A stretch of DNA of 64,000 bases from Rhodoferax sp. (GCF_030697375.1 NZ_JAUYQD010000034.1:1-64000); one strand, 5' to 3'. Shown: positions 8,268 to 16,546, counted from the stretch's first letter. The notes: a model not told the origin generated them from the letters alone. A program made the numbers and translations.

Positions 8268-8283
8268 TGGCATGGATTTAGCT
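8268..8283 (+). promoter_or_regulatory. sigma-54 promoter of the nifB operon
   Basis: TGGCATGGATTTAGCT has GG and GC exactly 10 bp apart and a near-consensus -24 half (TGGCAT); the -12 half is TAGC in place of TTGC. Two NifA sites precede it and nifB starts 45 bp downstream. Confidence 0.72.
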
Positions 8284-8327
8284 ATTGAACCCTTATGCGG
8301 CCATTGTCGGACGCGAGAAGGGTTTCC

Positions 8328-9935
8328 ATGCACGCCAGCGCGCCAGCCGGGGCTATGCCCGCCAAGACCTACGTCAGCATTGGTCAAATCAAGCCTCTGG
8401 GCGCCAAACTCAATGTGCCGGAAACCGGTGGTGGTTGCGACACCCATGGCGCAGAGGGCAAGGCCAGTTGCGGCTCATCCGACGGCCCGGACGACATGCC
8501 CCAGGCGATCTGGGACAAGGTCAAAAACCACCCCTGCTATTCCGAAGAAGCCCACCACCACTTTGCCCGCATGCACGTGGCCGTGGCCCCGGCCTGCAAC
8601 ATCCAGTGCAACTACTGCTACCGCAAATACGACTGCAGCAACGAATCCCGCCCCGGCGTAGTCTCGCAAAAACTCACACCTGAGCAGGCCGTACGCAAGG
8701 TGGTTGCGGTGGCCAGCGAGATTCCGCAGATGACGGTGCTGGGCATTGCCGGCCCCGGTGATGCGCTGGCCAACCCGGCCAAGACCTTCCAAACGTTTCG
8801 CATGTTGCAGAGCCAAGCGCCCGACCTCAAGCTGTGTATCTCCACCAACGGTTTGGCGCTGCCGGACTATGTGGACGAAATCTGCAAATACAACGTGGAC
8901 CACGTCACCATCACCATCAACATGGTGGACCCCGCCGTGGGCGAAAAGATTTATCCCTGGATCTTCTGGCAGCACAAGCGCGTGACCGGTTATGAGGCCG
9001 CCAAGATCCTGCACGAACGCCAGATGCTGGGCCTGGAGATGCTCACCGCGCGCGGCGTGCTGACCAAGATCAACTCGGTGCTGATCCCCGGCGTCAACGA
9101 CGAGCACCTGATCGAGGTGAACCGAGAAGTCAAAAAACGCGGCGCCTTCCTGCACAACATCATGCCGCTGATCTCCGAGGCCGAGCACGGCACGGTGTTC
9201 GGCCTGACCGGTCAGCGTGGCCCCACCGCCTCGGAGCTGAAGGCCGTGCAAGACGCCTGCATGGGCGGCGCGAATTTGATGCGCCATTGCCGCCAGTGCC
9301 GCGCCGATGCGGTTGGTTTGCTGGGCGAAGACCGCAGCGAAGAATTCACGCTGGACAAGCTGGAACAGATGGCCGTGGTCTACGACCTGGACAAGCGCAA
9401 GCTCTACCAGGACAAGGTCGAAGTGGAGCGCCAGGCGCAGCAGGCGGCCAAGCAGCAAGCGCTGGCAGCGGCCAGTGCGGTTGAGGTGGCGGACGATCTG
9501 CAGGTCCTGGTAGCAGTGGCCACCAAGGGCGGTGGGCGCGTCAACGAACACTTTGGCCATGTGACCGAGTTCCAGGTGTTTGAAGTGTCCGCAGCCAAGG
9601 CTCTGTTCGTGGGCCACCGCCGGGTGGACCAGTATTGCCAGGGCGGCGCGGGCGACGACGAGCAATTGCCATCCGTAGTGCGCGCCATCAACGACTGCCA
9701 CGCCGTGCTGGTGGCCAAGATTGGCGCCTGCCCCAAGGACGAACTGACCGCCGCCGGTGTGGAGCCGGTGGACCAGTACGTGGGCGAATTCATTGAGAAA
9801 GCCGCGCTGGACTGGTTCAACGACTACCGCGCCCGCATTGCCAGTGGCGCGGTGGTGCACCAGGCCCGTGGCGATGCGCAGATCCGACAGGGCGCCTTCA
9901 CCAATCTTGCAGGCGGCGTTGCCCTGGCTGCCTAA
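8328..9935 (+). CDS. nifB: nitrogenase cofactor biosynthesis protein NifB
   Basis: The 535-residue radical SAM enzyme inserts the central carbide and fuses two [4Fe-4S] clusters into NifB-co, the 8Fe precursor of FeMo-co. The radical SAM cysteines are Cys90-x3-Cys94-x2-Cys97 (CNIQCNYC). After the SAM domain a C-terminal NifX/NafY-like domain starts near residue 395 (VLVAVATKGGGRVNEHFG), so this is the two-domain type. The ATG at 8328 has AGAAGG in front; an ATG at 8295 in the same frame is less likely. It heads the long operon that runs to the 2Fe-2S ferredoxin at 16196. Confidence 0.95.
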   Translation: MHASAPAGAMPAKTYVSIGQIKPLGAKLNVPETGGGCDTHGAEGKASCGSSDGPDDMPQAIWDKVKNHPCYSEEAHHHFARMHVAVAPACNIQCNYCYRKYDCSNESRPGVVSQKLTPEQAVRKVVAVASEIPQMTVLGIAGPGDALANPAKTFQTFRMLQSQAPDLKLCISTNGLALPDYVDEICKYNVDHVTITINMVDPAVGEKIYPWIFWQHKRVTGYEAAKILHERQMLGLEMLTARGVLTKINSVLIPGVNDEHLIEVNREVKKRGAFLHNIMPLISEAEHGTVFGLTGQRGPTASELKAVQDACMGGANLMRHCRQCRADAVGLLGEDRSEEFTLDKLEQMAVVYDLDKRKLYQDKVEVERQAQQAAKQQALAAASAVEVADDLQVLVAVATKGGGRVNEHFGHVTEFQVFEVSAAKALFVGHRRVDQYCQGGAGDDEQLPSVVRAINDCHAVLVAKIGACPKDELTAAGVEPVDQYVGEFIEKAALDWFNDYRARIASGAVVHQARGDAQIRQGAFTNLAGGVALAA

Positions 9936-9974
9936 ATTTATCGCTATCCCCCATCACCCAACAGGAGAGTCACC

Positions 9975-10169
9975 ATGGCCCACAAAATCATCATTTCGAC
10001 CTGCACCGCATGCTCGGCCTGCGAGCCCGAATGCCCCAACGTCGCCATCCGCGAGAAGAACGGCACCTACGTCATCGACCCCAAAAAATGCACTGACTGC
10101 GATGGCCACTACGACACGCCCCAGTGCGTGGCCGTTTGCCCGGTGGACGGCTGCATCGTGAAGGTCTGA
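9975..10169 (+). CDS. fdxN: 2[4Fe-4S] ferredoxin FdxN
   Basis: The 64-residue ferredoxin binds two [4Fe-4S] clusters through Cys10-x2-Cys13-x2-Cys16-x3-Cys20 and Cys39-x2-Cys42-x8-Cys51-x3-Cys55. The widened x8 spacing in the second motif is typical of nif/Alvin-type ferredoxins. FdxN next to nifB is known to support NifB-co synthesis, probably as an electron donor to NifB. It has a good ribosome site (AGGAGAG) and sits 39 bp after nifB. Confidence 0.9.
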   Translation: MAHKIIISTCTACSACEPECPNVAIREKNGTYVIDPKKCTDCDGHYDTPQCVAVCPVDGCIVKV

Positions 10170-10174
10170 CCATC

Positions 10175-10582
10175 ATGTCGCCCAACGTCACCATCACCCC
10201 CGCCGCTGCCAAGTTCATCAACCGCATCGTGCGCTTCTCGGGCCTGCCCGCGGGCGCCGGTCTGCGCCTGGCGGTCACCCCGGGTGGCTGCTCCGGCTAC
10301 GCGTCCGAGTTCAGCGCCGAGGCCGCCCCCGCTGCGGGCGAGCAGTTGCTGGAGGTCGGTGGTGTGCGCCTGTTTCTGGGCGCGGAAAGCCGGCTGATGC
10401 TCAACGGCATCACCGTCGATTTTGTGGAGACTGCCACCACGTCGGGCCTTTCCTTTATCGACCCGAACAAGGAAGCCTGCGCCTGCAGCAGCGCCGAGAC
10501 GGCTCCCAAGGTGGGCGTGACCAAGATCGAGATCAGCGCCATTGGGCGTGGCCGACCGGCCGCTCCCGTGGTGGCGCACTGA
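10175..10582 (+). CDS. NifIscA-type Fe-S carrier
   Basis: The 135-residue HesB/IscA-fold protein has TPGGCSGYASEF and a C-terminal EACACSS segment, so the CGC motif of A-type carriers is Cys-Ala-Cys here. Homologues beside nifB are called NifIscA. It probably carries Fe or Fe-S clusters to NifB or other nif proteins (inference from family and position). The start ATG is 5 bp beyond the fdxN stop. The basic tail ending GRGRPAAPVVAH is longer than in housekeeping IscA. Confidence 0.83.
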   Translation: MSPNVTITPAAAKFINRIVRFSGLPAGAGLRLAVTPGGCSGYASEFSAEAAPAAGEQLLEVGGVRLFLGAESRLMLNGITVDFVETATTSGLSFIDPNKEACACSSAETAPKVGVTKIEISAIGRGRPAAPVVAH

Positions 10583-10598
10583 CACGGCGGACAGCACC

Positions 10599-11417
10599 AT
10601 GCCTGCGGACAGTCTCCGATTAGCCAATGACCTGCGTCCGCAGGACGAGATACCGGCGCAGCATTGGCAGGGTGGCCCCCTCCACTGCGGTGATTGTGGC
10701 TATGCCCACCTGCGCGCGCTGGGTGCGCGGCTGGGTTGTGAACCCGGACACGCCTGCATGCAGGACGTGTATGCCCGCCGCATTGACCGCTTCTTCCGTT
10801 GGCACCCCACGCTGAGTGACGAGCAACTGGCCCATTCCTATTTCGAAGTGCGCGCTATCGCCGCGCGCCGTGCCAGCCTGTTCCGCCTGCCCGCCCTGAT
10901 GGATGACCCGGACGAGACCGTGCGCCTGCAAGTGGCCCTGCGCCTGCCGCAGGCCCAACTGGTTCGCATGGCCAACGACCCGCACCGCGAGGTGCGTATC
11001 CGCGTGGTCCAGCGCCTGGCACCGGCCGAACTGGGTGCCTTGCGCAATGACCCTGACTACGGTGTGCGCGAACTGGTGGCACAACGCCTGGCTCTGGCCC
11101 TTTTGCCAACCATGGCCAACGACCCGGATCGGGCGGTGCGCCTGCGTGTGGCGCAGCGGCTGGAGATGCCCGCGCTCTTGCGCATGGCTGATGACACCGA
11201 GCCCGAAGTGCGGCGCGTGGTGGCAGAGCGCTTGCCGGTTGCACTGCTGTCCCGCCTGTCCCGCGACGTGGACTGGCGTGTGCGCTGGGAAGTGGCGCAG
11301 CGCGCCGATGCCGCCACGCTGGAAGCCATGCGCGATGACGAAGAGCCTGAAGTACGCCAGGCCGTGCGCACACGCCAGGCGGGCGACGTAAGTCCGATTG
11401 GAACGAACCATGGCTGA
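10599..11417 (+). CDS. LRV Fe-S / HEAT-like repeat protein
   Basis: The 272-residue protein begins with a four-cysteine cluster site (Cys30, Cys33, Cys47, Cys53) followed by about seven imperfect 24-residue repeats of the type DPDxxVRxxVAxRLxxxxLxxM. This matches the leucine-rich-variant (LRV) Fe-S protein first found in the Azotobacter nif region; its function there is unknown. It overlaps nifZ by 8 bp, so the two are translationally coupled. A protein-interaction role in nitrogenase maturation is plausible but unproven. Confidence 0.82.
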   Translation: MPADSLRLANDLRPQDEIPAQHWQGGPLHCGDCGYAHLRALGARLGCEPGHACMQDVYARRIDRFFRWHPTLSDEQLAHSYFEVRAIAARRASLFRLPALMDDPDETVRLQVALRLPQAQLVRMANDPHREVRIRVVQRLAPAELGALRNDPDYGVRELVAQRLALALLPTMANDPDRAVRLRVAQRLEMPALLRMADDTEPEVRRVVAERLPVALLSRLSRDVDWRVRWEVAQRADAATLEAMRDDEEPEVRQAVRTRQAGDVSPIGTNHG

Positions 11418-11772
11418 TATCAACCGCGACGATGCCGAGATCGAACTGGCCTACCCGCCGCGTTTTAGTTATGGCGAGCGGGTGATTGCCCGCTCCGTGG
11501 TGCGCAACGACGGCACCTACAACGGCCGCGACATCGGCGAGGTGCTGGTCAACAAGGGTGAGATTGGCTATGTGATCAACATCAACACCTTCTTGCAGCA
11601 GTTCTACATCTACGCCGTGGACTTTGTCGATTCCGGCCACCGCGTCGGCATGCGCGCCAAGGAGCTGTGCACGCTGGACAACCTGCCCGACGAGGTGCTG
11701 GAGCAACTGGGCGCCAAGGCCGCCGTCCTGCAGACGCTGGGGTCTGCCAAACCAACCGGAGAAGTCCTATGA
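11410..11772 (+). CDS. nifZ: nitrogenase maturation protein NifZ
   Basis: The 120-residue protein has the NifZ-type beta-rich fold signature FSYGERVIARSVVRNDGTY...GEVLVNKGEIGYV. NifZ helps form the second P-cluster of the MoFe protein. The ATG at 11410 overlaps the end of the lrv gene and the stop codon shares ATGA with the next gene, a NifZ-like paralogue. Confidence 0.88.
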   Translation: MADINRDDAEIELAYPPRFSYGERVIARSVVRNDGTYNGRDIGEVLVNKGEIGYVININTFLQQFYIYAVDFVDSGHRVGMRAKELCTLDNLPDEVLEQLGAKAAVLQTLGSAKPTGEVL

Positions 11773-12062
11773 ACGCCACCACCATGCCAGGCATCGAGCC
11801 GCGCGAACCGGCCTATGCCTGGGGCCAGCGCGTGATTGCGCTGGACGATCTGGTCAACGACGGCAGCTACCCGGATCGCCCGCTGGACGCACTGCTGGCC
11901 GCGCGCGGCTCGCTCGGCGAGGTGGTCAACATCGGCCACGCGCCCGAGTTGAACGAGCCGGTGTACCTGGTGCAGTTCGACGGTTGTGTGGTGGGTTGCC
12001 TGGAGATCGAACTGGTACCGGCGCCGCGCGGCCTGCTGCCCGAGACCGAGGAAGCGGTGTGA
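11769..12062 (+). CDS. second NifZ-like protein
   Basis: The 97-residue protein repeats the NifZ pattern (YAWGQRVIALDDLVNDGSYPDRP...GSLGEVVNIG) and is shorter, lacking much of the C-terminal part of NifZ. It starts inside the ATGA overlap with nifZ. A tandem nifZ pair suggests duplication with possible division of labour, for example one per P-cluster maturation step (inference). Confidence 0.78.
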   Translation: MNATTMPGIEPREPAYAWGQRVIALDDLVNDGSYPDRPLDALLAARGSLGEVVNIGHAPELNEPVYLVQFDGCVVGCLEIELVPAPRGLLPETEEAV

Positions 12063-12409
12063 ATAGGACCGCCACCACCATGGCCCCGTCCAGCGCCCAG
12101 GTGGTGGACCTGATGGTGCGCCGCATGGAGCGGGCCCTGCGTGAGCGCGTGCGCTACCGCTATGTGCATCCGCAGGTGCTGCGCGAGGCGAATAGCTACC
12201 GCATCCAGAGCCCCTGCTGTTCGCGCAATGTGGACCCGACCGGCGGCATGATCGACATCGCCTTGCTGGTGCCCCATGACGACGGCCACTGGTGCCTGTG
12301 TTCGCGTGACCACGCCAATAACACCTGGGAGCCACGGCACCAGGATGCATCACTGGACGTGTTGCTGGACCTGCTGTGTATCGATAGCGAACGCCAGTTC
12401 TGGGCCTGA
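12059..12409 (+). CDS. nif-operon conserved protein of unknown function
   Basis: The 116-residue soluble protein starts at a GTG overlapping the previous stop (GTGA), with AGGA 6 nt before it; an ATG at 12080 would shorten it by seven residues. It is arginine-rich at the start (RRMERALRERVRYRYVHP) and has SPCCSRNVDPTGGMIDIA and WCLCSRDH, giving Cys-Cys and Cys-x-Cys pairs that could bind metal. I do not recognise the family with confidence. Its coupled position between nifZ2 and nifS implies a role in nitrogenase assembly. Confidence 0.65.
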   Translation: MNRTATTMAPSSAQVVDLMVRRMERALRERVRYRYVHPQVLREANSYRIQSPCCSRNVDPTGGMIDIALLVPHDDGHWCLCSRDHANNTWEPRHQDASLDVLLDLLCIDSERQFWA

Positions 12410-12429
12410 ATCAACGGCTACCACTCACC

Positions 12430-13578
12430 ATGATTTACCTGGACCACAACGCCACCACGCCGCCCGCACCCGCGGTCATCGCGGCCATGTTGCCGGTGCT
12501 ATCGGGCGTGTGGGCCAACACCTCGTCCCAGCATGGTCCCGGGCAAGACGCCAAACGCGCCCTGGGCGCCGCGCGCGCCACCGTGGCCCGGGTGCTGGGC
12601 TGCAAGACTGTGGAAGTGGTCTTTACCAGTGGCGCGACCGAGGCCAACCACCTGGCGGTGCGGGGCCTGCTGGCGGCAGCCGCGCCTGGCCGCCGCCGCG
12701 TGGTGTTCAGCAGCGTGGAGCATGCGGGCCACTTGCGCCTGGCGCGCGCACTGGCGGATGCAGGCATCCCCGTGGACTTTATTCCGGTGCACTCCAACGG
12801 CACGCTGGACATGGCCGCCGCCGCCGCGCTGATCAAACCAGACGTCGCGCTGGTCTCGCTGATGGCCGCCAACAACGAGACCGGTGTGCTGATGCCGGTG
12901 GCCGAAGTGGCCGCACTCACCCATGCGGCGGGCGCCGTGCTGCATGTAGACGCCACGCAGTTCATCGGCAAGCAACCGTTCAATTTTTCCACCTGTGGCG
13001 CGGACGCGGTGTCCTTGTCGGCCCACAAGTTTCAAGGCCCCAAGGGCGTGGGCGCGCTGCTGCTGCGCCAGGGCGTGGCGCTGGTGCCGCAAACGCTGGG
13101 CAGCCAGGAGCGGGGCCGCCGGGGTGGCACCGAGAACCTGGCCGGCATTGTGGGCATGGCCGCCGCGCTGGACCTGTTGGGTGATGTCGCCACGCAGGCC
13201 ATCCGCCTGGCCACGCTGCGCGACGTGCTGGAGACCGGCCTGCAGCGGGCGCTGCCCGAAACCCATGTCTGGTGCCAAACCGTGCCACGCTTGCCGGGCA
13301 CCAGCTACCTGCGCTTTGGCCAGCTCTCGGTGGACGTGGTGTTGCAGCGCCTGGACCGACTGGGCGTGGCCGCCTCCAGCGGTGCGGCTTGCTCCTCGGG
13401 TGGCAGCGAGCCCTCGCATGTGCTGACCGCCATGGGCGTGCCCGCCGAGGAAGCGCTGGGGGCCGTGCGTTTTTCTTTGGGCGCCACTAGCACCCTGGCC
13501 GACGTGAACCATTTGCTGCAAATGCTGCCGCCGCTGCTCACGCCGCTATTGCATGAAGAACTACTCACCGCTCCTTAA
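12430..13578 (+). CDS. nifS: cysteine desulfurase NifS
   Basis: The 382-residue class I PLP desulfurase provides sulfur for nitrogenase clusters. PLP lysine lies in LSAHKFQGPKG near residue 202 and the catalytic cysteine in SSGAACSSGGSEPS near residue 321. It is about 20 residues shorter than the IscS of this window and differs clearly in sequence, so it is a true paralogue and not a recent copy. No nifU stands next to it, which is unusual, since nifU and nifS are normally adjacent. Confidence 0.9.
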   Translation: MIYLDHNATTPPAPAVIAAMLPVLSGVWANTSSQHGPGQDAKRALGAARATVARVLGCKTVEVVFTSGATEANHLAVRGLLAAAAPGRRRVVFSSVEHAGHLRLARALADAGIPVDFIPVHSNGTLDMAAAAALIKPDVALVSLMAANNETGVLMPVAEVAALTHAAGAVLHVDATQFIGKQPFNFSTCGADAVSLSAHKFQGPKGVGALLLRQGVALVPQTLGSQERGRRGGTENLAGIVGMAAALDLLGDVATQAIRLATLRDVLETGLQRALPETHVWCQTVPRLPGTSYLRFGQLSVDVVLQRLDRLGVAASSGAACSSGGSEPSHVLTAMGVPAEEALGAVRFSLGATSTLADVNHLLQMLPPLLTPLLHEELLTAP

Positions 13579-13619
13579 AGCCAACCTTTGCCCCCCCCAT
13601 TTACCTCCAGGAGCCAACG

Positions 13620-13847
13620 ATGAAACTGATGATCCGCAAAGACAGCAAAGGCGTGCTGACCGGCTATGTGCCCAAAAAAGACCTGGAGGAACCCATTGTT
13701 TCCATGGCCAATCCGGGGATGTGGGGCGGGCTGGTCACCTTGGCCAACGGCTGGCAGTTTGACTTGCCCGCCATGCCCGCCGACACCCCGCTGCCCATCA
13801 CCGTCGAAGCGCGTCGCCTCGCGCTGACGGAAGACGCGGGAGACTGA
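13620..13847 (+). CDS. nifT: NifT/FixU family protein
   Basis: The 75-residue protein starts MKLMIRKDSKGVLTGYVPKKDLEEPIV, typical of NifT/FixU, a small conserved nif protein of unknown role. AGGAG precedes the ATG. It lies 41 bp after nifS and one base before the next gene. Confidence 0.88.
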   Translation: MKLMIRKDSKGVLTGYVPKKDLEEPIVSMANPGMWGGLVTLANGWQFDLPAMPADTPLPITVEARRLALTEDAGD

Positions 13848-13848
13848 T

Positions 13849-14109
13849 ATGGCCATGACCGCTGACTACCTGCGTAGCGCCAGTGAAGTGATTGGCGCTG
13901 CGCCCTCGCTGCGCGACGCCGCTGCCATCTGGCGCGCACGCGATCCGGCGATCCGCGTGGTGCTGGTGGATGCGATGGACATGCGTGACGAAACACCGAC
14001 GCTGTTGCTGGGCCATAGACGCGTCTACCTGGCCACCTCCAACGGCCATTGCTGGTCCGTCACCGAGCAGCCCGATGAGGCGACGGCGCTGATTCTCACG
14101 CAGGACTAG
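13849..14109 (+). CDS. small nif-operon protein of unknown function
   Basis: The 86-residue acidic protein begins MAMTADYLRSASEVIGAAPSL and has no cysteine pairs, membrane segment or known motif that I can see. It follows nifT by one base and precedes the DegT-like gene by two, so it is surely co-translated with them. Function unknown. Confidence 0.65.
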   Translation: MAMTADYLRSASEVIGAAPSLRDAAAIWRARDPAIRVVLVDAMDMRDETPTLLLGHRRVYLATSNGHCWSVTEQPDEATALILTQD

Positions 14110-14111
14110 CC

Positions 14112-15272
14112 ATGGAAGTCGACGTCATTTCCCTGTTCGAACCCGAATGCGGTGCGCGCGAGATGCAGCTCGTCAGCGCCGTACTGCAGTCCGCCCGCTG
14201 GGGCGACGGGCCCATGGTTGAATCCTTCGAGCAGGCCTTTGCCGGCTGGGTCAGACGCAAGCACGCCGTGGCCGTGGGCAGTGGCACGCTGGGCACCTGG
14301 ATTGCCTTGCGCGCCATGGGCATAGGCCCGGGCGACGAGGTGATCTGCACCGCGCACACCTGGCACCAGGTGGCACAGGCCATCACGCTGGCGGGTGCCA
14401 CGCCGGTGTTTGCCGACATCAACTACTGGACCGGCAGCCTGAGCCCCGAGAAGGCCGCGCTCAAGATCACGCCCAAGACCCGCGCCATGCTGGCCGGCAA
14501 TACCAACGGTCACCCTGCCGCCTGGGAGCCATTGCGCGCGCTGGCGCAAGCCCATGGCTTGGTGCTGATCGAGGACAGTACCGAGGCATTGGGCTCGCGC
14601 TACAAGGGCCAGACCGTGGGCACGTTCGGCGATGTATCGGTGTTCGACTTCTCCGCACCGTCGGCGCTGTGCACCGGTGAAGGCGGCATGCTGGTTACCG
14701 ATGACGACGACCTGGTGCACGAGCTGCGCTACCTGCGCCAGCGTCGATTGGCGGATCGCTCCTCGGTGTCGGTGGGCGCACGCGTGCCGCTGCAGGCGGG
14801 CATGAGCGAACTCACTGCAGCGCTGGGCCTGGCGCAGTTGGCGGGGCTGGACGACCGCCTGGCGGCACGCAAGCAGGTGGTGGCCTGGTACCACGACAAC
14901 ATGCAGAGCTTTGAAGGCGTCAAGCCACCCTACATCGGCGAGGGGGTGGACGACATCCACTGGATGCTCTATGTGGTGCACCTGGGCAAACGTTTCTCGG
15001 GCAGTGCGCGCGCGCAGATGATCGACGACCTGCTGTCCTGCGGCATCGAGACCGTGGCCTACAGCCATCCGCTGCACCAGCAGTTCTATTACATGAATGC
15101 GGGGGACGCCATCGGCCAGCGCCGGGGGGTGCTGATCGACACCGACCGCATCGGCGACCGCGCGCTGGCGCTGCCCTTGCACACGCTGCTGGACGAGGGA
15201 CAGGTCCAGTACATCATCAAAACGCTCAAGGACACCGCGACCAACGTCGGTGCCGGTGCCGCCATTTACTAA
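14112..15272 (+). CDS. DegT/DnrJ/EryC1-type aminotransferase homologue lacking the PLP lysine
   Basis: The 386-residue protein has the fold signatures of sugar aminotransferases: IEDSTEALGSRYKG (Asp155 position kept), VGTFGDVSVFDFS and CTGEGGMLVTDDD. The Schiff-base lysine, normally seven residues before the EGG triad, is Ser184 here (FSAPSALCTGEGG). It is therefore probably not a transaminase and may act as a binding protein or in a PLP-independent reaction. It is tightly packed between small nif genes and the SIR2-like gene, implying a nif-linked role. Sequence and frame look intact. Confidence 0.8.
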   Translation: MEVDVISLFEPECGAREMQLVSAVLQSARWGDGPMVESFEQAFAGWVRRKHAVAVGSGTLGTWIALRAMGIGPGDEVICTAHTWHQVAQAITLAGATPVFADINYWTGSLSPEKAALKITPKTRAMLAGNTNGHPAAWEPLRALAQAHGLVLIEDSTEALGSRYKGQTVGTFGDVSVFDFSAPSALCTGEGGMLVTDDDDLVHELRYLRQRRLADRSSVSVGARVPLQAGMSELTAALGLAQLAGLDDRLAARKQVVAWYHDNMQSFEGVKPPYIGEGVDDIHWMLYVVHLGKRFSGSARAQMIDDLLSCGIETVAYSHPLHQQFYYMNAGDAIGQRRGVLIDTDRIGDRALALPLHTLLDEGQVQYIIKTLKDTATNVGAGAAIY

Positions 15273-15281
15273 GGAAAAACC

Positions 15282-16136
15282 ATGACCGATTTGATTCAAA
15301 CCATTGCCCAGCGTCTTGACACGGGCGCGGTCATTCCCTACCTGGGGCCGGACATGTTGTCCCTGTGCGCTGACGTCGCGGTGCCGGCCACACCCCTGGC
15401 GCTGGCAGAGAGCATGACCGCCAAGGTCAGCGTTCCGCACAAGATCCGAAAGCGCCTGACCCAGGCCGCGCAGTTCATCGAGAACTTCAAGCACCGCAAG
15501 TCGGTGGTGCATTTGATGAACGAGGCCTTTGCCAACTCCCCCGCAGCATCGCCATTGCACCTGGCCCTGGCCCGCAGCAACGCGGGCTTGTGGGTGGACA
15601 CCTGGTACGACGACACCATGGCCGCCGCACTGGCACAGGTGGGGCCCAAGGGCAGTTGGGCGCAGACCCAGGGCCTGTCGCAGTCCGAACACTTTGGCCA
15701 CTGGACCGGTGACTACGCCGACGACGGCAGCCTGTTGCCCGAGCTGCCAAAGGACCTGGCACGTCTGCTCTACAAGCCCTGGGGCAGCCACAGCCCGGCA
15801 GGCAACTACCTGGTGTCCGACAGCGACTACGTGGAGGTGCTGACCGAGATCGACATCCAGACGCCGATTCCCGCCGCCGTGCAGGCCTGGCGCACGGGGC
15901 GCAACTTCCTGTTCCTGGGCTGCCGCTTTGACGACCAGCTCACCCGCTGCTTTGCGCGCCAGATCATGAAGCGCTCCAGCGACCAGCACTGGGCCGTGCT
16001 GCCCGAGGAACCCACCCGCATGGAGGCGCGCTTTCTGCAGGAGCAAAACATCACCCGCATTGCGATGCCGCTGGCGCAGTTTGCGCAGAGCTTTACGTCA
16101 ACCCTGCAAGGCCTGCAGGCGGCCATTGCGGCCTGA
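15282..16136 (+). CDS. SIR2-like domain protein in the nif operon
   Basis: The 284-residue protein starts with a nucleotide-binding-type segment (GAVIPYLGPDML) resembling the GAGxS loop of SIR2-like proteins and has a later FLFLGCRFDDQL segment typical of that fold. The canonical catalytic histidine context is not evident. It follows the DegT-like gene by 9 bp with a good ribosome site. Possible roles include NAD-dependent modification or sensing, attractive beside draT/draG but unproven. Family assignment is moderate. Confidence 0.65.
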   Translation: MTDLIQTIAQRLDTGAVIPYLGPDMLSLCADVAVPATPLALAESMTAKVSVPHKIRKRLTQAAQFIENFKHRKSVVHLMNEAFANSPAASPLHLALARSNAGLWVDTWYDDTMAAALAQVGPKGSWAQTQGLSQSEHFGHWTGDYADDGSLLPELPKDLARLLYKPWGSHSPAGNYLVSDSDYVEVLTEIDIQTPIPAAVQAWRTGRNFLFLGCRFDDQLTRCFARQIMKRSSDQHWAVLPEEPTRMEARFLQEQNITRIAMPLAQFAQSFTSTLQGLQAAIAA

Positions 16137-16195
16137 CCTTCTTTTTGAGTTTTCCGTTTTACCAACCACCTGACGGGCTTGAGCCCGCTTTCACC

Positions 16196-16483
16196 ATGAC
16201 CACTCTGACCGTTCTCCCCTCTGGCAAATCCTACGACGTCGCAGCGGGCACCAGCCTGCTCAAGGCCCTGCAATCCGTGGGCGAGGCCATCATCAGCAAA
16301 TGCGGTGGCGAAGCCCGTTGCGACTCCTGCCACGTGGCTGTGCCGGTGGGCAAAAAGAGCCTGTCCAAAATCCAGCGCGTCGAGAACGAGAAGCTCGACG
16401 GCATTGTTGGCATCGGCTCCAACTCGCGCCTGGCCTGCCAGGCCGTCCTGGGCGAGGAAGCCGTCACCGTGCAACTGCTCTGA
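16196..16483 (+). CDS. [2Fe-2S] ferredoxin
   Basis: The 95-residue ferredoxin has Cys-x5-Cys-x2-Cys (CGGEARCDSC) and a fourth Cys in RLACQA, the adrenodoxin/ISC-like layout. It is the last gene of the nifB operon, 59 bp past the SIR2-like gene, and is followed by a bidirectional terminator. I chose the ATG at 16196; the frame extends 17 residues upstream through sequence unlike the family. It may donate electrons to cofactor assembly or protect nitrogenase (inference; Shethna-type protein II is another 2Fe-2S ferredoxin known to do so). Confidence 0.82.
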   Translation: MTTLTVLPSGKSYDVAAGTSLLKALQSVGEAIISKCGGEARCDSCHVAVPVGKKSLSKIQRVENEKLDGIVGIGSNSRLACQAVLGEEAVTVQLL

Positions 16484-16508
16484 CCACCCGTCCACGCCAT
16501 GGCTGAAC

Positions 16509-16546
16509 AAAACGCGATGCGTCCACATTTTTTGGCATCGCGTTTT
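16509..16546. terminator. bidirectional intrinsic terminator
   Basis: AAAACGCGATGC and GCATCGCGTTTT form a perfect 12-bp inverted repeat around a 14-nt loop, with A and T tracts on either side. It sits between the convergent ferredoxin and nifQ genes, where a two-way terminator is expected. Confidence 0.8.
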
